This document shows positions 60,496-64,000 of a DNA stretch of 64,000 bases, piece after piece; the first letter of the stretch is position 1, and every line of letters begins with the position of its first letter. The translations under genes and the position numbers were made by a program. Source of the DNA: an uncultured Collinsella sp. (lineage in GTDB: Bacteria > Actinomycetota > Coriobacteriia > Coriobacteriales > Coriobacteriaceae); contig CABVDE010000003.1 in NCBI GenBank assembly GCA_902496945.1, positions 1-64,000 on the forward strand, given 5' to 3'. The notes below the pieces were generated by a model. It was not told where the DNA came from. It ran no database searches and saw nothing but the letters and a program-made list of their open reading frames with translations.

Positions 60496-60651
60496 AAGAA
60501 GGCCTTTCAGCTGTAATTGCATCAATGTCTGTATGGTACCCCGTTGCATGGTTGGGATACCGGACGCATCGATGAACGTGCGGGTTTGTCCTTTGGTCAG
60601 GGCCGAGACGGGTTCTTGCGAGCAAAAAGCAGTTGTTCGAAAGGATGGGCA

Positions 60652-61533
60652 ATGGAATACGCTCTCTCCAACGATTCGATTTCTATTAAGGTGTCCACGG
60701 CTGGTGGTTCGTTTACCTCGATTGAGGCTGGAGGTCGCGAGTACTTGTGGCAGGGCGATCCCGCCGTGTGGTCCGGCCAGGCACCAATTTGCTTCCCGAT
60801 TTGCGGAGGCTTGCGCGATGGTAACGCCATGACGTTTGCCGGGCATCATGTAAAGCTCGCTCGCCACGGGTTTGCGCGCAAACAGGAGTGGAAGCTGCTG
60901 AGCCAAGGCGAGAACGAGCTGGCGATGTGCCTGGCATCGGAGGATAACGCTGCATTGCTGAGCGATTATCCGTATCCGTTTAAGCTTGTCGCTCGTTATA
61001 CGCTTGAGGGGGATACCGTACGCGTCTCCTATGAGGTGACCAACGAGGGCACCGAGGACATGCCGTTCTTTATCGGCGGTCATCCCGGCTTTAGGTGTCC
61101 GATCGATGCGGGCGAGGCCTATACGGACTACGAACTGCGCTTTGAGAAAGACGAGGCTGCGGAGCTCTGCACCGCCGTTCCCTCGACTGGCTTGATTGAT
61201 GTGGACAGGCGCTCCAAGAACCCCATGGTGGGAAAGACGCTGCCCCTGTCGCATGAGCTCTTCGATTTTGCGGAGACCATCTTTGACGTGCTCGAGAGTC
61301 GTCAGGTCACGCTTTCCAAAAAGGGCGAGGACAAGGGCGTTCGCCTGAGCTTTGAGGGCTTTCCGTATCTCATTGTGTGGAGTAAGCCCGAGGGCGATTT
61401 TGTGGCAGTTGAGCCCTGGGGCGGCCTTTCGACCTGCTCCGATGAGGACGACGTGCTTGAGCATAAGCGCGGCTGTCTTGTCGCCAAGCCCAAGGAGACC
61501 GTCGTTCGCTCGTTCACGATTGAGATTCTGTAA
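60652..61533 (+). CDS. Aldose 1-epimerase-like (galactose mutarotase family)
   Basis: 293 residues from ATG 60652, with GAAAGGATGG upstream. The beta-sandwich mutarotase family features WSGQAPICFPICGGLRDG, a catalytic His in FFIGGHPGFRCPI and the Glu in VAVEPWGG are present. This subtype (LacX-like) accompanies tagatose-pathway genes such as lacC. It would speed sugar anomer interconversion. The lacC gene starts 59 bp later. Confidence 0.88.
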   Translation: MEYALSNDSISIKVSTAGGSFTSIEAGGREYLWQGDPAVWSGQAPICFPICGGLRDGNAMTFAGHHVKLARHGFARKQEWKLLSQGENELAMCLASEDNAALLSDYPYPFKLVARYTLEGDTVRVSYEVTNEGTEDMPFFIGGHPGFRCPIDAGEAYTDYELRFEKDEAAELCTAVPSTGLIDVDRRSKNPMVGKTLPLSHELFDFAETIFDVLESRQVTLSKKGEDKGVRLSFEGFPYLIVWSKPEGDFVAVEPWGGLSTCSDEDDVLEHKRGCLVAKPKETVVRSFTIEIL

Positions 61534-61592
61534 TTCCGTTTTATCGACTCGTATCGCGAGGCACAAGGAGCCTGCGAGATAAGGAGCTAAAA

Positions 61593-62528
61593 ATGATCCT
61601 CACCGTTACGATGAACCCGTCTGTCGATACGCGCTATCAGCTCGATGAGCTCGTTATCGACGATGTCAACCGTGTAACGCCCGAAAAGACCGCCGGCGGC
61701 AAGGGCCTCAACGTGGCCCGCGTGCTGGGTCAGCTGGGCGACGATGTTGTGGCAACCGGCTTGCTCGGCGGTCACATGGGTGCCTACATGGCCGAGCTCA
61801 TGGACGCCAACGGTATCAAGAACGACTTTGTGCCCATCAAGGGCGAGACCCGCATTTGCCTCAACATCCTCCACGCCGGCAACCAGACCGAGCTGCTCGA
61901 GAGCGGCCCGACAATTGCCCCCGAGGAGCTCGATGCCTTTACCGCCAAGTTTACCGAGCTTGCGGGCAAGGCCGACGTCGTCACCATTTCGGGTTCGCTG
62001 CCCCGCGGTGTCGAGGTGGACTACTATGCCAAAATCACGGGCATTGCCGAGAACGCCGGCGCCAAGGTGCTGCTCGATACCTCGGGTGCTTCGCTCGAGG
62101 CCGCACTCAAGTCCGAGGTCAAGCCCGAGCTGGTCAAGCCTAATCTGACCGAGATCAACGGACTTCTGGGCACGAGCTTTACCACCGACGATGTGGACGA
62201 GCTCCGCGCCGCGCTCGCCTCTGATGCCCGCTTCTCCGATATCCCCTGGGTCGTCGTGTCCATGGGCGCTGCCGGCTCCGTGGGCTTCCATAACGGCCGT
62301 GCGTTCCGCGCCAAGACGCCCGATATCCCTGCCGTTAACGCCACGGGCTCTGGCGATTCGACCATTGCCGGCTTCGCACATGCAATTGCTGCTGGCGCGG
62401 ATGACGAGACGGTACTGCGTACCGCCAACACCTGCGGCAAGCTCAACGCCATGGATCCCATGACCGGCCATCTGGTCATGGATCGTTGGGACGAGGTCTA
62501 CAACGGCGTTGTCGTAACCGAGCTGTAA
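61593..62528 (+). CDS. lacC: Tagatose-6-phosphate kinase / 1-phosphofructokinase family
   Basis: 311 residues, PfkB fold. MNPSVDTRYQLDEL, GGKGLNVARVLGQLG and the anion-hole motif NATGSGDSTIAGF (residues about 249-261) with the catalytic Asp. Both FruK and LacC share these; the neighbours agaS and nagA favour tagatose-6-phosphate as substrate, giving tagatose-1,6-bisphosphate. The aldolase is not in the window. GATAAGGAG precedes the ATG. Confidence 0.9.
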   Translation: MILTVTMNPSVDTRYQLDELVIDDVNRVTPEKTAGGKGLNVARVLGQLGDDVVATGLLGGHMGAYMAELMDANGIKNDFVPIKGETRICLNILHAGNQTELLESGPTIAPEELDAFTAKFTELAGKADVVTISGSLPRGVEVDYYAKITGIAENAGAKVLLDTSGASLEAALKSEVKPELVKPNLTEINGLLGTSFTTDDVDELRAALASDARFSDIPWVVVSMGAAGSVGFHNGRAFRAKTPDIPAVNATGSGDSTIAGFAHAIAAGADDETVLRTANTCGKLNAMDPMTGHLVMDRWDEVYNGVVVTEL

Positions 62529-62564
62529 GAGCTTGGGCGATGGCCCCGGCATCGCTTACTTGCT

Positions 62565-62693
62565 CATGTCGACGACAAGTGCGGCAGCATCATGCTGGGG
62601 CGCGACGCCGACTTTGTCGTGTTCAATCCCGACCTTACCCTGGTCGAGACGTATGTGGGCGGCAACAGCGTCGGTAATGTGTTTACCGAGTAG
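62565..62693 (+). pseudogene. nagA: C-terminal fragment of a second nagA
   Basis: 43 codons in frame, HVDDKCGSIMLGRDADFVV... ending GNSVGNVFTE and TAG, match the last residues of the nagA at 58667 (HIEDKCGSIMPGRDADFVV...SVGNAFTE). No start or catalytic part. It probably remained when a duplicated nagA was deleted between lacC and yhcH. Confidence 0.85.
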
Positions 62694-62725
62694 CCGCCAA
62701 AGAGACGATCCGAGAGGGGATTTAG

Positions 62726-63199
62726 ATGATTTACGGTGCATTGGGCGATATCGAGGAGTACCGCGGAATGCTCAAGGGCCTCGACGTGCTGATCGATTGG
62801 CTCGAGGAGAACGACCCCGCGGAGCTCGAGGTCGGCAGCCACCCGATTCTGGGCGACAAGGTCTTTGCGAACGTCATGGCTCCCACGACGCGCCCCGAGG
62901 CCGACGCTCACTATGAGACGCATCAGCGCTATCACGACCTGCAGATCGACGTCGAGGGTCGCGAGGCCTTTAAGGTTGCCACGGGCAGCCTGACGCTGGT
63001 CCAGGAGTTTGACGAGAAGGACGACTACGATCTGGTCGATTCCGACGCTTCGATCGCCGGCGATCTTGCTGACGATAAGTTTGCGCTGTTTGTTGCCGGC
63101 GAGCCTCACATGCCCACGCTCGAGTTCCCGGGCGATGGTGCGCAGCCGGTCAAGAAGATCTGCTTTAAGCTGCTTGCCGACGCCTACTGGGAGGAGTAG
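62726..63199 (+). CDS. YhcH/YjgK/YiaL-family anomerase-like protein
   Basis: 157 residues. MIYGALGDIEEYRG, ETHQRYHDLQIDVEG with the cupin-type metal ligands and FALFVAGEPHMPTL are family features. NanQ (YhcH) is a sialic-acid anomerase; relatives serve other amino sugars and beta-galactosidase systems. Its place at the end of the GalNAc cluster suggests a role in sugar-phosphate anomers. AGAGGGG precedes the ATG. Confidence 0.88.
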   Translation: MIYGALGDIEEYRGMLKGLDVLIDWLEENDPAELEVGSHPILGDKVFANVMAPTTRPEADAHYETHQRYHDLQIDVEGREAFKVATGSLTLVQEFDEKDDYDLVDSDASIAGDLADDKFALFVAGEPHMPTLEFPGDGAQPVKKICFKLLADAYWEE

Positions 63200-63358
63200 C
63201 GAGCTGCTCGTGAGCTAGCGTGATTCCCCTTGGGGAGCGTGTTCGAGCCCCGTTGATCGCGGTTCCCTTGGGGATTGCGGTTGGCGGGGCTTGTTGTTGA
63301 ACAGGGGAATTGTCGGCGGCGTTGCGCACAGATTGGCAAGCGCGCTCCAAATCGGCAA

Positions 63359-63382
63359 CAAAAAAGCCGCTCGAAGGCGGCT
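63359..63382 (-). terminator. tRNA-Thr terminator
   Basis: AGCCGC/GCGGCT stem with a T-run on the minus strand, 12 bp beyond the tRNA. Confidence 0.75.
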
Positions 63383-63393
63383 ATCTTGTGCAA

Positions 63394-63469
63394 TGGAGCC
63401 AGCGACCGGGCTCGAACCGGTGACCCCCGCTTTACGAGAGCGGTGCTCTACCAACTGAGCTACGCTGGC
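63394..63469 (-). tRNA. tRNA-Thr (anticodon CGT)
   Basis: 76 bases on the minus strand including encoded CCA. The cloverleaf is complete: acceptor GCCAGCG/CGCTGGC, D arm GCTC...GAGC, anticodon stem CCGCT/AGCGG around CTCGTAA, T loop GGTTCGAGCC. CGT reads the threonine codon ACG. Confidence 0.97.
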
Positions 63470-63508
63470 GGCCATGTGATGACGCAACTGAGGCGTCAAC
63501 AGGTGTCT

Positions 63509-63537
63509 ATGATACGGGACATCGCAACTCCGCGCAA
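63509..63537 (-). promoter_or_regulatory. tRNA-Thr promoter
   Basis: On the minus strand TTGCGC, 17-bp spacer, TATCAT, ending 40 bp upstream of the tRNA. Confidence 0.6.
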
Positions 63538-63626
63538 GTGTTCTGACGGATTTTCTCACTTTAAATGCACTAATATTGGAGACGTGATGTCTTGCTCTTA
63601 CGGGTCTCAAACAGAATGGGGCTGAA

Positions 63627-64000
63627 ATGGCTCAACCCAAGATCCTTCTCACACGTATCGATGACCGTTTCATTTACGGGCAAGACGTTGAGCTGTGGAA
63701 TGAGGCGGTTGGTTCCAACCTCGTCCTGATCGTTAACGACGAAATTGCGGCGGATTCGCGCAAGTGGGCGCCTATGAGGGTCGCGGCGCCAGAAGGCGTG
63801 TGGACACGGTTTTTCTCGGTGCAAAGGACCATCGACATCATTCACACCGCGACGCCGCGCCAATGGATCCTGATTATGGTGGCGTCGCCCGCGGATGCAT
63901 TGGCGCTGGTGAAGGGTGGCGTGCCCATCACCAAGATCAGCATTGGTCACATGCAAGCAGGGGAGGGCAAGCGCCCCATAACGCCCGCGGTTGCCGTGAG
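63627..64000 (+). CDS. EIIB-like PTS paralogue without phosphoacceptor His, 3' end cut
   Basis: 125 residues seen. The sequence closely follows the EIIB at 53906 (MAQPKILLTRIDDR...LVLIVNDEIAADSRKW, VKGGVPITKISIGHMQAGEGKRP), but the active site RLVHGQV is RFIYGQD: His17 is Tyr. It therefore cannot take phosphate at that residue. It may be a regulatory protein, a decoy partner or a decaying copy; the frame is intact as far as visible. The tRNA divides it from the first PTS locus, so a second PTS operon may start here. Weak AATGGGG ribosome-binding site. Confidence 0.8.
   Translation, partial: MAQPKILLTRIDDRFIYGQDVELWNEAVGSNLVLIVNDEIAADSRKWAPMRVAAPEGVWTRFFSVQRTIDIIHTATPRQWILIMVASPADALALVKGGVPITKISIGHMQAGEGKRPITPAVAV

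Noticed and set aside
60496..61566. Upstream extension of the flavodoxin frame
   Set aside because: It is antisense to the epimerase; the flavodoxin domain begins exactly at ATG 60495.

Overview
The window is GC-rich, densely packed bacterial DNA with short intergenic gaps, Shine-Dalgarno-led starts (some GTG and TTG) and many intrinsic terminators. The gene set fits a strictly fermentative, gut-dwelling coriobacterium, most likely Collinsella. Pointers are a mannose-family PTS for amino sugars with AgaS, NagA and a tagatose-6-phosphate kinase, a Mn-dependent pyrophosphatase, actinobacterial-style TatA/TatC, a DUF2207 protein, and an archaeal-like type IA topoisomerase with zinc ribbons and a Lys-rich tail. 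The genus is an inference; no rRNA is present to confirm it.

Layout. 1-1062: a response regulator cut by the left edge and a UBA-like/DUF4342 membrane protein (minus). 1356-5413: a small accessory island with an orphan AbiEi-type antitoxin and a NUDIX hydrolase converging on a PLD-SF2 helicase-DUF3427 protein. 5614-14145: housekeeping and unknown genes (metallophosphoesterase, glutamyl-Q tRNA(Asp) synthetase, DUF2207 protein, acetyltransferase, purH). 14324-17807: a Bce-type two-component system and a hipBA toxin-antitoxin operon with clear palindromic operators. 18007-22929: universal stress protein, uppP, pcrA/uvrD. 23311-24486: a GntR regulator with a decayed manA behind it. 24827-28495: ROK glucokinase, ppaC, and nhaA with a leader that looks like a cation riboswitch. 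28869-36217: aminotransferase, STAS protein, tatA-tatC-hypA-hypB, topoisomerase. 36372-43127: zinc-ribbon membrane protein, tmk-holB-ricT, comF and a nuclease-like unknown. 43877-51443: binding lipoprotein, hibernation factor, DegV, a HIBADH-family dehydrogenase with a His/Cys metal-binding tail, HEAT protein, isocitrate dehydrogenase, a SurA-like anchored protein. 51558-52442: HTH plus DUF2975 pair. 53145-63199: the GalNAc/amino-sugar locus. 63394-63469: tRNA-Thr(CGT). 63627-end: an EIIB paralogue lacking its phosphoacceptor histidine.

How the genes work together. The 53-63 kb block makes a near-complete route for a mucin amino sugar: uptake and phosphorylation by the EIIA-EIIB-EIIC-EIID PTS, deacetylation by NagA/AgaA, deamination/isomerisation by AgaS, phosphorylation by LacC, with a mutarotase-like protein and a YhcH-type anomerase helping. 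A GntR/UTRA regulator sits in the middle, and matching TGGT-N4-ACCA sites lie before both the PTS operon and agaS. TatA/TatC next to HypA/HypB suggests export of a folded [NiFe] enzyme.

The most unusual content is non-coding: (i) three ~220-230 bp elements with 35-48 bp terminal inverted repeats and no coding capacity; (ii) a family of small hairpins that keep the loop (TAAGAACGTCYCY type) while the stem sequence changes on both sides together; (iii) several long intergenic palindromes; (iv) the nhaA leader, where an aptamer-like P1 helix and an intrinsic terminator share the same strand. All functions are inferred from sequence by eye; no database search was run.
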